From assembly GCF_014649775.1 (NCBI RefSeq), contig NZ_BMTR01000011.1, positions 1 through 64,000 of the forward strand: a stretch of 64,000 bases of DNA, given 5' to 3'. The translations under genes and the position numbers were made by a program. Shown here piece after piece: positions 24,278 to 32,160 of the stretch. Positions within the stretch are counted from its first letter, which is position 1, and every line of letters begins with the position of its first letter. The stretch comes from Streptomyces longisporoflavus (lineage in GTDB: Bacteria > Actinomycetota > Actinomycetes > Streptomycetales > Streptomycetaceae). The notes beneath the pieces are model-generated. The model was not told the origin of the DNA. It made no database searches and saw nothing but the letters and a program-made list of their open reading frames with translations.

Positions 24278-24712
24278 GTGGACGCTGACCCCGGGAGCGC
24301 GGCACCAGCCGTCGGCCCCGCCCTGCGACGGCTCGCCGTGCCCGCCGGCGTGCTCGGCTCGGTGATCGCCGCCTTCGCCTACGTCGGCGCCGTCGATCCG
24401 AACGAACCCGGCCACTACCCCGCCTGCCCGCTGCTGCGACTCACCGGCGTGTTCTGCCCCGGCTGCGGCGGGCTGCGCAGCGCCCACGCCTTCGTCCACG
24501 GCGACCTCGCCACGGCGCTCGGCGCCAACGCCCTCGCCGTCGCCGGGTACGTCGTCTTCGCGGTCGTGTGGACCCTGTGGGCGGTCCGCGCGGCGCGCGG
24601 GCGAGGGTCGCGGATCGAGTTGGGGACCGCGCAGCTGTACGGGATCGGGGTGCTCATCGCCGTGTTCACCGTCGTGCGCAATCTGCCGTTCGGGGCATGG
24701 CTGCATCCTTGA
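24278..24712 (+). CDS. DUF2752 membrane protein
   Basis: The 144-aa protein has three membrane spans and the DUF2752 signature CPLLRLTGVFCPGCGGLRSA (Cys residues before and in CPGCG). The function of the family is unknown; the cysteines may bind a metal or form disulfides. GTG 24278 is preferred because of the -10-like element placed 7 nt upstream; ATG 24269 would add three residues. It ends 187 bp before trpC. Confidence 0.85.
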   Translation: MDADPGSAAPAVGPALRRLAVPAGVLGSVIAAFAYVGAVDPNEPGHYPACPLLRLTGVFCPGCGGLRSAHAFVHGDLATALGANALAVAGYVVFAVVWTLWAVRAARGRGSRIELGTAQLYGIGVLIAVFTVVRNLPFGAWLHP

Positions 24713-24899
24713 TGTACGGCGAAACCGCAGGCAGCGGGCTTGCGGGGTGTCCGAGTCGTGGGACTGGCGTCAACCGGATGCGGGGCCTTCGCCCTCCTGC
24801 GGATACCATCGCAGTGACCATCGGAAATGCCTGATGAGGCAGCCGAACAAGCTTGAGGTTCAAACAGCAGCTTCACCGTCAGGGAAGGGGGCCGCTCGC

Positions 24900-25709
24900 G
24901 TGAGTGTGCTCGACGAGATCATCGACGGAGTCCGTGCCGACCTCGCGGAACGGCAGGCGCGCGTCAGCCTCGACGAGCTCAAGGAGCGCGCGGCGAAGGC
25001 TCCTGCGGCCAAGGACGGGGTCGCGGCCCTGCGCGGCGACGGCGTCAAGGTCATCTGCGAGGTCAAGCGCTCCAGCCCGTCCAAGGGCGCCCTCGCCGCG
25101 ATCGCCGACCCGGCGGGCCTGGCCGCGGACTATGAAGCGGGCGGCGCCGCCGTCATCTCCGTGCTCACCGAGGAGCGCCGCTTCGGCGGATCGCTCGCCG
25201 ACCTGGAGGCCGTCCGGGCCAAGGTCGACGTCCCGGTCCTCCGCAAAGACTTCATGGTCACCTCGTACCAGCTGTGGGAGGCCAGGGCGTACGGCGCCGA
25301 CCTCGTGCTCCTGATCGTGGCCGCCCTGGAGCAGCCCGCCCTGGAGTCGCTCATCGAGCGCGCCCAGTCGATCGGCCTCACGCCGATCGTCGAGGTGCAC
25401 GACGAGGAGGAGGCCGAGCGGGCCGTGGACGCGGGGGCGCGGGTCATCGGCGTCAACAACCGTGACCTCAAGACCCTGAAGGTCGACCGCTCCACCTTCG
25501 AGCGGGTCGCCCCCGAGCTGCCGGACAGCGTCGTCAAGATCGCCGAGTCCGGTGTCCGCGGGCCGCACGACCTCATCGCGTTCGCCAACGCGGGCGCCGA
25601 CGCCGTCCTCGTGGGCGAGTCCCTGGTGACCGGCCGCGACCCGAAGAGCGCGGTCTCCGACCTGGTCGCCGCGGGCGCGCACCCGGCCCTCCGGCACGGG
25701 CGGAGCTGA
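24900..25709 (+). CDS. trpC: Indole-3-glycerol phosphate synthase
   Basis: The 269-aa (beta-alpha)8 enzyme converts CdRP to indole-3-glycerol phosphate. Evidence is VICEVKRSSPSKGALA (catalytic Lys), ISVLTEERRFGGSL, VPVLRKDFMVTSYQL, IGVNNRDLKTLKVD and IAESGVRGPHDL plus VLVGESLVTG. GTG 24900 gives the typical start SVLDEIIDGVRADLA, preceded by GGGAAGGGGG. The frame stays open upstream to 24747, but that part does not resemble the family. The gene leads trpC-trpM-trpB-trpA. Confidence 0.96.
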   Translation: MSVLDEIIDGVRADLAERQARVSLDELKERAAKAPAAKDGVAALRGDGVKVICEVKRSSPSKGALAAIADPAGLAADYEAGGAAVISVLTEERRFGGSLADLEAVRAKVDVPVLRKDFMVTSYQLWEARAYGADLVLLIVAALEQPALESLIERAQSIGLTPIVEVHDEEEAERAVDAGARVIGVNNRDLKTLKVDRSTFERVAPELPDSVVKIAESGVRGPHDLIAFANAGADAVLVGESLVTGRDPKSAVSDLVAAGAHPALRHGRS

Positions 25710-25717
25710 CCCTCCCG

Positions 25718-25939
25718 ATGACCGCCTTCGCCCGCCTCGCACCCGGCTGCCGCCCCCGCGGCTGCCGGGCGCCCGCGCGGCGTGTGCGGGGTCGCAGGGT
25801 GCGGTACGTCATCGGCGACGAGCCGGGCCAGGTGAACGGGATGCGATGGCCGAGCGCCCCGTCAGGGGCGCGGGGAATTGCGCGACCAGCCACGGCGTCG
25901 CGTCGGCCGGACGAACCGTCCGCCCTTTACGGCGCGTAG
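25718..25939 (+). CDS. trpM: Tryptophan biosynthesis modulator TrpM (TrpX)
   Basis: The 73-aa basic, Cys/Arg-rich protein starts MTAFARLAPGCRPRGC and contains VRGRRVRYVIGDEPGQVNGM. Position (8 nt after trpC, before trpB) and sequence match, from memory, the small Streptomyces TrpM/TrpX protein that modulates tryptophan synthesis and development. Residues from about 49 on are encoded by the left arm of a Streptomyces palindromic repeat (25863-25986), so the conserved core is probably the first 48 residues and the tail is an addition. Confidence 0.8.
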   Translation: MTAFARLAPGCRPRGCRAPARRVRGRRVRYVIGDEPGQVNGMRWPSAPSGARGIARPATASRRPDEPSALYGA

Positions 25940-25986
25940 CCGTCCTCACCCCGGTGGGGCCTGCTCGCGCAGTTCCCGTGCCCCTC
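25863..25986. repeat. Streptomyces palindromic intergenic repeat (GGGGCGCGGGGAAYTGCGCGACCAG type)
   Basis: The left arm (25863-25889) and right arm (25961-25986) are complementary over ~26 nt with few mismatches and can form a long hairpin enclosing inner pairs (for example CACC/GGTG near 25948-25956). The GCGCGGGGAAYTGCGCGACCAG core is, from memory, one of the most frequent intergenic repeats in Streptomyces. Here it sits in the trpM-trpB junction and covers the end of trpM, so it may attenuate or differentially stabilise the trp mRNA. Confidence 0.7.
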
Positions 25987-26038
25987 GCGGGGTCGATCGC
26001 ATCGCAGATCACCCATTCACGCCACGTGAGGTAGAGGC

Positions 26039-27325
26039 ATGTCCAGCGAGTACTTCCACCCCGACCCAGAGGGTCAGATCCCCAGCGCCGAAGGCTACTT
26101 CGGCGCCTTCGGCGGAAAATTCATCCCGGAGGCCCTCGTCGCCGCCGTCGACGAGGTCGCCGTCGAGTACGACAAGGCCAAGAACGACCCCGAGTTCGCC
26201 CGCGAGCTCGACGACCTCCTGGTCAACTACACCGGCCGGCCCAGCAGCCTCACCGAGGTGCCCCGGTTCGCCGAGCACGCCGGCGGAGCCCGGATCTTCC
26301 TCAAGCGCGAGGACCTGAACCACACCGGCTCGCACAAGATCAACAACGTGCTCGGCCAGGCCCTGCTCACCAAGCGCATGGGCAAGACCCGCGTCATCGC
26401 GGAGACCGGCGCGGGCCAGCACGGCGTCGCCACCGCCACCGCCTGCGCGCTCTTCGGCCTCGAATGCACCATCTACATGGGCGAGATCGACACCGAGCGC
26501 CAGGCCCTGAACGTGGCCCGCATGCGCATGCTCGGCGCCGAGGTCATCGCCGTGAAGTCCGGCAGCCGCACTCTGAAGGACGCCATCAACGAGGCGTTCC
26601 GCGACTGGGTCGCCAACGTGGACCGCACGCACTATCTCTTCGGGACCGTGGCGGGACCGCACCCCTTCCCCGCCATGGTGCGCGACTTCCACCGCGTCAT
26701 CGGCGTCGAGGCCAGGCGGCAGATCCTGGAGCGCGCGGGACGCCTGCCCGACGCCGCCGTCGCCTGCGTCGGCGGCGGCTCGAACGCCATCGGCCTCTTC
26801 CACGCCTTCATCCCGGACGCCGACGTGCGGCTCATCGGCTGCGAGCCCGCGGGCCACGGCGTCGAGACCGGCGAGCACGCGGCCACGCTGACCGCGGGCG
26901 AGCCCGGCATCCTGCACGGCTCCCGCTCCTACGTCCTCCAGGACGAGGAGGGGCAGATCACCGAGCCCTACTCGATCTCGGCGGGCCTCGACTACCCCGG
27001 CATCGGCCCCGAGCACGCCTTCCTCAAGGACAGCGGACGCGGCGAGTACCGCGCCGTCACCGACGACGCGGCGATGCAGGCACTGCGTCTCCTGTCGCGC
27101 ACCGAGGGCATCATCCCGGCCATCGAGAGCGCCCACGCGCTCGCCGGAGCCCTTGAGGTCGGCAAGGAGCTCGGCAAGGACGGGCTGATCGTCATCAACC
27201 TGTCCGGGCGCGGCGACAAGGACATGGACACGGCCGCCCGTTACTTCGGCCTGTACGACACGGACGCCGCCGTCGAGGCGGACGCGGGCAGCGACGCCGC
27301 GGAGATCGAGGGGGACGCCAAGTGA
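26039..27325 (+). CDS. trpB: Tryptophan synthase beta chain
   Basis: The 428-aa PLP enzyme joins indole and serine. The PLP Lys lies in LNHTGSHKINNVLGQALL, and other motifs are ETGAGQHGVATATACALFG, CVGGGSNAIGLFHAFI and NLSGRGDKDMDT. The length is slightly longer than usual because of an acidic C-terminal tail (VEADAGSDAAEIEGDAK). ATG 26039 has GAGGTAGAGG upstream. It overlaps trpA by 4 bp (GTGA). Confidence 0.97.
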   Translation: MSSEYFHPDPEGQIPSAEGYFGAFGGKFIPEALVAAVDEVAVEYDKAKNDPEFARELDDLLVNYTGRPSSLTEVPRFAEHAGGARIFLKREDLNHTGSHKINNVLGQALLTKRMGKTRVIAETGAGQHGVATATACALFGLECTIYMGEIDTERQALNVARMRMLGAEVIAVKSGSRTLKDAINEAFRDWVANVDRTHYLFGTVAGPHPFPAMVRDFHRVIGVEARRQILERAGRLPDAAVACVGGGSNAIGLFHAFIPDADVRLIGCEPAGHGVETGEHAATLTAGEPGILHGSRSYVLQDEEGQITEPYSISAGLDYPGIGPEHAFLKDSGRGEYRAVTDDAAMQALRLLSRTEGIIPAIESAHALAGALEVGKELGKDGLIVINLSGRGDKDMDTAARYFGLYDTDAAVEADAGSDAAEIEGDAK

Positions 27326-28137
27326 GCGGCAACATCCGACTGCTGGACGAGACCCTCGCGGCAGCCAAGTCCGAGGGCCGGTCCGCCCTCATCGCCTACC
27401 TCCCGGCCGGTTTCCCGACCGTGGACGGCGGCATCGCGGCCATCAAGGCCGTCTTCGACGGCGGAGCCGATGTCGTGGAGGTCGGTCTGCCGCACAGCGA
27501 CCCGGTCCTCGACGGCCCCGTCATCCAGACCGCCGACGACATCGCGCTCAAGGCGGGCCTGAAGATCGCCGACGTGATGCGCACCGTGCGCGAGGCGTAC
27601 GAGGCGACCGGCAAGCCGGTGCTCGTGATGACGTACTGGAACCCGATCGACCGCTACGGCATCGAGCGCTTCACCGCCGAGCTCGCCGAGGCGGGCGGCG
27701 CCGGGTGCATCCTGCCCGACCTGCCCGTACAGGAGTCGACGACCTGGCGGGAGCATGCCGAGAAGCAGGGCCTCGCGACGGTCTTCGTCGTCGCCCCGAG
27801 CAGCAAGGACGAGCGGCTCGCCACCATCACGTCGGCAGGATCGGGCTTCGTCTACGCGGCGTCGCTGATGGGCGTCACGGGCACCCGCGAGTCGGTCGGC
27901 GAGCAGGCGCAGGAGCTGGTGCGGCGCACCAAGGCCACCACCGACCTGCCGGTCTGTGTCGGCCTCGGCGTCTCCAACGCCCGGCAGGCCGCAGAAGTCG
28001 CGGGCTTCGCCGACGGCGTGATCGTCGGCTCCGCCTTCGTCCAACGGCTGCTGGACGCGCCGGACGAAGCGGCGGGCCTCGACGCCGTCCGCGAACTCGC
28101 CGGTGATCTGGCCAAGGGAGTTCGCGGCAGCGCGTAA
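27322..28137 (+). CDS. trpA: Tryptophan synthase alpha chain
   Basis: The 271-aa barrel cleaves indole-3-glycerol phosphate to indole. Catalytic Glu is in DVVEVGLPHSDPVLDGP and Asp in GCILPDLPVQES. Further motifs are SLMGVTGTRESVG (loop 6) and GVIVGSAFV. GTG 27322 overlaps trpB. It is the last trp gene, followed by the 10-bp hairpin at 28161-28184. Confidence 0.97.
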   Translation: MSGNIRLLDETLAAAKSEGRSALIAYLPAGFPTVDGGIAAIKAVFDGGADVVEVGLPHSDPVLDGPVIQTADDIALKAGLKIADVMRTVREAYEATGKPVLVMTYWNPIDRYGIERFTAELAEAGGAGCILPDLPVQESTTWREHAEKQGLATVFVVAPSSKDERLATITSAGSGFVYAASLMGVTGTRESVGEQAQELVRRTKATTDLPVCVGLGVSNARQAAEVAGFADGVIVGSAFVQRLLDAPDEAAGLDAVRELAGDLAKGVRGSA

Positions 28138-28160
28138 CTCGTACGGGTGGACCCGGGGCC

Positions 28161-28184
28161 GGGGAGGCACGCTCGTGCCTCCCC
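28161..28184 (+). terminator. trpCMBA operon terminator hairpin
   Basis: A perfect 10-bp inverted repeat (GGGGAGGCAC, loop GCTC, GTGCCTCCCC) lies 24 nt after trpA. The next gene starts only 16 nt beyond it. Confidence 0.8.
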
Positions 28185-28200
28185 GGTTCGTTGGCCGGGT

Positions 28201-28977
28201 GTGAGCGAGAAGAACCGTGAGGGAAAGCGCGCGGCCCGCGACCGGCTGGCGGAAGAGCGAGAGCGGCAGAAGTCGCGGGACAAGCAGCGCAGGGTGTTGA
28301 TCGTGAGTGCCGCCGTCGTGGGCGTGCTCGCGCTCGCCGCCGTGGCCGGCCTGGTCGCTGCCAACTCCGGCGACGACAAGGAGACTTCGGGCCCCCTGTC
28401 GGCGCCCAAGGGGGCGAGCGGCAAGGACCAGCTCTCCATCCCCGTCGGCAAGGCGAGCGCCAAGTCCACCCTCACCATCTGGGAGGACTTCCGCTGCCCC
28501 GCCTGCAAGTCGTTCGAGGACAGGTTCCGCACGACCATCCACGAACTCGCCGACAAGGGCCGGCTCAAGGTCGAGTATCACCTGGCGACGATCATCGACG
28601 GGAACATGGGCGGCAGCGGCTCCCTGCGCGCCGCCAACGCGGCGGCCTGCGCCCAGGACGCCGGGAAGTTCACCGCGTACCACGACGTGCTGTTCAAGAA
28701 CCAGCCCCCCGAGCCGGACGACGCGTTCAGCAAGAACGACAAGCTGATCGACCTCGCCGGCCAGGTGAACGGACTGGACACGGACTCCTTCAAGAAGTGC
28801 GTGAACGACGGGGAGCACGACAGCTGGGCCCTCAAGTCGAACAAGGCCTTCCAGGAAGCGGGCCTCCAGGGCACGCCGAGTGTGCTGCTCGACGGCAAGA
28901 ACATCTTCGCCGACCAGCAGAACCCGATGACCCCGGCGCAGCTGAAGGCCAAGGTGGAAGCGGCGAACAAGGGCTAG
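28201..28977 (+). CDS. Membrane-anchored DsbA-like thioredoxin-fold protein
   Basis: The 258-aa protein has a charged cytoplasmic N-terminus (REGKRAARDRLAEERERQK), one membrane span (about 36-56) and an extracytoplasmic DsbA-like domain with the redox motif FRCPACKSFE. A cis-Pro loop lies at LQGTPSVLLDGK and an inserted helical segment precedes it. Such proteins act in oxidative folding or disulfide exchange of secreted proteins. The start GTG 28201 follows the trp terminator by 16 nt and has no ribosome binding site. It stands directly before lgt. Confidence 0.87.
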   Translation: MSEKNREGKRAARDRLAEERERQKSRDKQRRVLIVSAAVVGVLALAAVAGLVAANSGDDKETSGPLSAPKGASGKDQLSIPVGKASAKSTLTIWEDFRCPACKSFEDRFRTTIHELADKGRLKVEYHLATIIDGNMGGSGSLRAANAAACAQDAGKFTAYHDVLFKNQPPEPDDAFSKNDKLIDLAGQVNGLDTDSFKKCVNDGEHDSWALKSNKAFQEAGLQGTPSVLLDGKNIFADQQNPMTPAQLKAKVEAANKG

Positions 28978-29012
28978 GGGCCCGCCCGGAGCGGGTTCCT
29001 CGCGGGGCCCCT
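28976..29012 (+). terminator. Hairpin after the DsbA-like gene
   Basis: AGGGGCCCGC (28976-28985) pairs with GCGGGGCCCCT (29002-29012) with one bulge. It overlaps the stop codon of the DsbA-like gene. Confidence 0.55.
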
Positions 29013-29077
29013 GTTATGGAGACGTAGCCGGGCTGGTTGCCTCGGGCACCGCCCGGCACGGTAGCGTCGGACCTGCC

Positions 29078-30058
29078 ATGGACCTTGCCTTCATTCCCAG
29101 CCCCTCGCGCGGAGTGGTCGAACTCGGACCCATCCCGCTGCGCGGCTACGCGTTCTGCATCATCATCGGCGTCTTCGTCGCCGTCTGGCTCGGCAACAAG
29201 CGGTGGATCGCTCGCGGGGGCCGCCCAGGCACCGTGGCCGACATCTCCGTCTGGGCCGTGCCGTTCGGCCTCGTCGGCGGGCGTCTCTACCACGTGATCA
29301 CGGACTACCAGCTGTACTTCAGCGAGGGCCGTGACTGGGTGGACGCCTTCAAGATCTGGGAGGGCGGCCTCGGAATCTGGGGCGCGATCGCGTTCGGCGC
29401 GGTCGGCGCCTGGATCGGCTGCCGCCGGCGCGGCATCCCGCTGCCCGCCTGGGCAGACGCCCTCGCCCCCGGCATCGCCTTCGCCCAGGCGATCGGCCGC
29501 TGGGGCAACTGGTTCAACCAGGAGCTGTACGGCAAGGCCACGGATCTGCCGTGGGCGCTGAAGATCACGTCCGTGGAGGACGGCCGGGTGCCCGGCACGT
29601 ACCACCCGACGTTCCTCTACGAGTCCCTCTGGTGCATCGGCGTCGGCTTCCTGGTCATCTGGGCCGACCGCCGCTTCAAGCTGGGACACGGCCGGGCGTT
29701 CGCGCTGTACGTCGCGTCCTACTGCGCGGGCCGCGCCTGGATCGAGTACATGCGCGTGGACGACGCGCACCACGTCCTCGGTCTGCGGCTCAACGTCTGG
29801 ACCGCCATCGTGGTGTTCGTGCTCGCCGTCGTCTACTTCGTGCTCTCGGCGCGGAGCCGCCCGGGCCGCGAGGAGATCGTCGAGCCCGTGCCCGCCGGTG
29901 AGGAGTCCGCGAAGGACGGGGACGACGACGCCGCATCCGCCGCGGGGGACAAGGACACGGCCGGAGGCAAGGACGAGAAGAAGGACGGGGAGACGGACAA
30001 GCAGACGGACAAGGAGGCGGACAAGGACGGCGCCGCCGAGTCCGCCAAGAAGGGCTGA
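29078..30058 (+). CDS. lgt: Prolipoprotein diacylglyceryl transferase
   Basis: The 326-aa integral membrane enzyme adds diacylglycerol to the lipobox Cys of prolipoproteins. Seven spans are apparent. The Lgt signature is IGRWGNWFNQELYG (about 139-152), with essential residues also in GGRLYHVITD and GGLGIWGAIAFG. The family usually ends near residue 275. Here a further ~50-residue tail consists almost only of D, E, K, A and T, probably disordered and cytoplasmic. It starts at ATG 29078. Confidence 0.95.
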   Translation: MDLAFIPSPSRGVVELGPIPLRGYAFCIIIGVFVAVWLGNKRWIARGGRPGTVADISVWAVPFGLVGGRLYHVITDYQLYFSEGRDWVDAFKIWEGGLGIWGAIAFGAVGAWIGCRRRGIPLPAWADALAPGIAFAQAIGRWGNWFNQELYGKATDLPWALKITSVEDGRVPGTYHPTFLYESLWCIGVGFLVIWADRRFKLGHGRAFALYVASYCAGRAWIEYMRVDDAHHVLGLRLNVWTAIVVFVLAVVYFVLSARSRPGREEIVEPVPAGEESAKDGDDDAASAAGDKDTAGGKDEKKDGETDKQTDKEADKDGAAESAKKG

Positions 30059-30083
30059 CGCACCCTCCGCTTCGTACGTCGAC

Positions 30084-30114
30084 GGGGCCGCCGGATCACC
30101 GATCCGGCGGCCCC
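30084..30114. terminator. Bidirectional terminator between lgt and the ADP-ribosylglycohydrolase operon
   Basis: A perfect 14-bp inverted repeat (GGGGCCGCCGGATC, loop ACC, GATCCGGCGGCCCC) sits between convergent gene ends. Confidence 0.88.
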
Positions 30115-30118
30115 GCCG

Positions 30119-30976
30119 CTATGGGCGCCGCCGCGCGAGATCCAGTACCCGCTGCGCCCCCTCCACCACCGCCTTGTCCACGAACGTGCCGTCCGGCAGC
30201 GCCAGGGCGCCCTCCTCCGTCGTGGATGCCTTGACGATCTGCTCGGCGTGGTCGATCTCCTCGGGAGTGGGGAGATAGGCGCGTTCGATGGCGGGGAGCT
30301 GGCGGGGGTGGATCGCGGCGCGGCCCAGGAAGCCCAGGGAGCGGCCGTGCGCGCAGGATGCCGTCAGGCCCGCGATGTCACGGATGTCGGGGTACACCGA
30401 CTGCGCGGGCGGTGCCAGGCCCGCCGCCCTGGCGGCCACCACCACGCGTGAGCGCGGCCAGTCGAGGCCCGCGTCGTCGCGTACGCCCAGGTCCGCGCGG
30501 AGATCCGCCTCGCCGATGGAGAGCCCGTGCAGGGCCGGGTGGGCGGTGGCGATGGCGAAGGCGTGCTCCAGGCCGGCCGCCGATTCGATGAGGGCGTGCA
30601 GGGCGGGGGCACCGCCGTCCGCGGGTGCCGAGCGTTCCGCGACGCGTACGACGTCGGCCGGGCGGGTCACCTTGGGCAGGCGCAGGCCGCCGACGCCGGG
30701 CAGGTGCGCGATCGCCCGCAGGTCGGCCTCGGCGAGGGGTCCGTCCAGGGCGTTCACGCGGACGTGGACCGGGACGGCGGGGGGCTCGGAGAGCAGCTCG
30801 GCCGTGGCCGCTCGCGCGTACTCCTTGCGGTCGGGGCCGACCGCGTCCTCCAGGTCCACGATGACGACGTCGGCGCCCGCGAGCAGGGCCTTCGCCACCA
30901 CGGCCGGCCGGTCGCCCGGCGCGTACAGCCAGGTCAGCGGCGTGCCCTTCACCGTGTCCCGGTCCGTGCTCCTCAC
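30119..30976 (-). CDS. CitE/HpcH-family CoA ester lyase
   Basis: The 285-aa (beta-alpha)8 enzyme of the HpcH/HpaI-CitE superfamily has LYAPGDRPAVVAKALLAGADVVIVDLEDAV (core GADVVIVDLEDAVGPDRK), VRVNALDGPLAEADL, LRLPKVTRPADV (Arg/Lys), LHALIESAAGLEHA (metal Glu) and IGEADLRADLG (metal Asp). Known members cleave malyl-CoA, citramalyl-CoA or similar esters. Its GTG overlaps the stop of the CoA-transferase gene by 4 bp, so the two probably form a CoA-activation and cleavage pair. It is the last gene of the seven-gene minus-strand operon. The substrate is unknown. Confidence 0.88.
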   Translation of the reverse strand: MRSTDRDTVKGTPLTWLYAPGDRPAVVAKALLAGADVVIVDLEDAVGPDRKEYARAATAELLSEPPAVPVHVRVNALDGPLAEADLRAIAHLPGVGGLRLPKVTRPADVVRVAERSAPADGGAPALHALIESAAGLEHAFAIATAHPALHGLSIGEADLRADLGVRDDAGLDWPRSRVVVAARAAGLAPPAQSVYPDIRDIAGLTASCAHGRSLGFLGRAAIHPRQLPAIERAYLPTPEEIDHAEQIVKASTTEEGALALPDGTFVDKAVVEGAQRVLDLARRRP

Positions 30977-32160
30977 AGCGCGCCCTCCTTGCGCAGCCCC
31001 GCGATCTCGCGCTCCGACAGGCCCAGTTCGCTCAGGACCTGCTCCGTGTCCGCTCCGTGGGGGCGGCCCGCCCAGCCGATCGAGCCGGGTGTCTCGGAGA
31101 GGCGGAAGAGGACGTTCTGCATGCGCAGCGGGCCGAGCTCCGGGTCGTCGACCGTGGTGACGGTGTCCAGGGCCGCGTACTGGGGGTCCGTCATCACGTC
31201 GCGTACGTCCTGGACGGGAGCGACCGCCGCCTCCGCCTTCTCGAAGGCCTCGATCACCTCCGTGCGGGTGTGCCGGGCGATCCAGGCGCCGACCGCCCCG
31301 TCGAGCACGTCCGCGTGGGCCGCGCGGTCCGCGCCCGACGCGAACCAGGGCTCGGCGATCAGTTCGGGGCGGCCCACCAGGCGCATCACGCGCTCCGCGA
31401 TCGACTGGGCCGACGTGGACACGGCGACCCAACTGCCGTCCGCCGTGCGGTAGGTGTTGCGGGGCGCGTTGTTGGTGGAGCGGTTTCCGGTACGGGGCTG
31501 CACATGGCCCAGTTGGTCGTACCAGGTGGGCTGCGGGCCGAGGACCGTGAGAATCGGCTCGATGATCGCCATGTCCACCACCTGGCCCCTGCCCGTCCGG
31601 TCGCGGGCCGCGAGCGCCGTCATCACCGCGTACGCCGTCGCGAGCCCCGCGATCGAGTCGGCGAGCCCGAAGGGCGGCAGGGTCGGCGGCCCGTCCGGCT
31701 CGCCGGTGATCGCGGCGAAGCCGCTCATGGCCTCCGCGAGCGTGCCGAAGCCGGGGCGGCGGGAGTACGGGCCGAACTGGCCGAAGCCCGTGACGCGGGT
31801 CAGGACCAGGCGGGGGTTGGCGGCGCTCAGCTCCTCCCAGCCGAGGTCCCACTTCTCCAGGGTGCCCGGCCGGAAGTTCTCGACGATCACGTCCGCCGTC
31901 GCGGCAAGGCGCAGGAGGGTCTCGCGGCCGCCCGGCGCGGAGAGGTCGAGGGTCATCGTGCGCTTGTTGCGGCCCAGGATCTTCCACCAGAGGCCGACGC
32001 CGTCCTTCGACGGGCCGTGTCCCCGCGACGGGTCGGGCCTGCGCGGATGCTCGACCTTGATGACCTCGGCGCCGAAGTCGCCGAGCATCGTGGCGGCGAG
32101 CGGGCCGGCGAAGAGGGTCGCCAGGTCGAGTACGCGCAGACCGCTGAGGGGCGCCGTCAT
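30973..32160 (-). CDS. CaiB/BaiF (class III) CoA-transferase
   Basis: The 395-aa family III CoA-transferase starts with PLSGLRVLDLATLFAGPLAA and contains GAEVIKVEHPRRPDPSRGHG, NRGKRT-like NKRTMTLDLSAPGG, DVIVENFRPGTLEKW and the catalytic Asp region VVDMAIIEPIL. It transfers CoA between carboxylic acids. It overlaps the PfkB kinase upstream and the CitE-like lyase downstream by 4 bp each. Class III transferases and CitE-like lyases are paired in citramalate/itaconate-type degradation, which is a possible but unproven reading here. Confidence 0.9.
   Translation of the reverse strand: MTAPLSGLRVLDLATLFAGPLAATMLGDFGAEVIKVEHPRRPDPSRGHGPSKDGVGLWWKILGRNKRTMTLDLSAPGGRETLLRLAATADVIVENFRPGTLEKWDLGWEELSAANPRLVLTRVTGFGQFGPYSRRPGFGTLAEAMSGFAAITGEPDGPPTLPPFGLADSIAGLATAYAVMTALAARDRTGRGQVVDMAIIEPILTVLGPQPTWYDQLGHVQPRTGNRSTNNAPRNTYRTADGSWVAVSTSAQSIAERVMRLVGRPELIAEPWFASGADRAAHADVLDGAVGAWIARHTRTEVIEAFEKAEAAVAPVQDVRDVMTDPQYAALDTVTTVDDPELGPLRMQNVLFRLSETPGSIGWAGRPHGADTEQVLSELGLSEREIAGLRKEGAL

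Noticed and set aside
24769..24834. Short ORF starting MRGLRPPADT upstream of trpC
   Set aside because: It has no Trp codons, no binding site and no conservation that I can recognise.
24747..24900. A trp leader peptide before trpC (an in-frame WDW sequence after GTG 24747)
   Set aside because: There is no stop codon between it and trpC, no terminator/antiterminator pair and no binding site, so it is only the open upstream part of the trpC frame.
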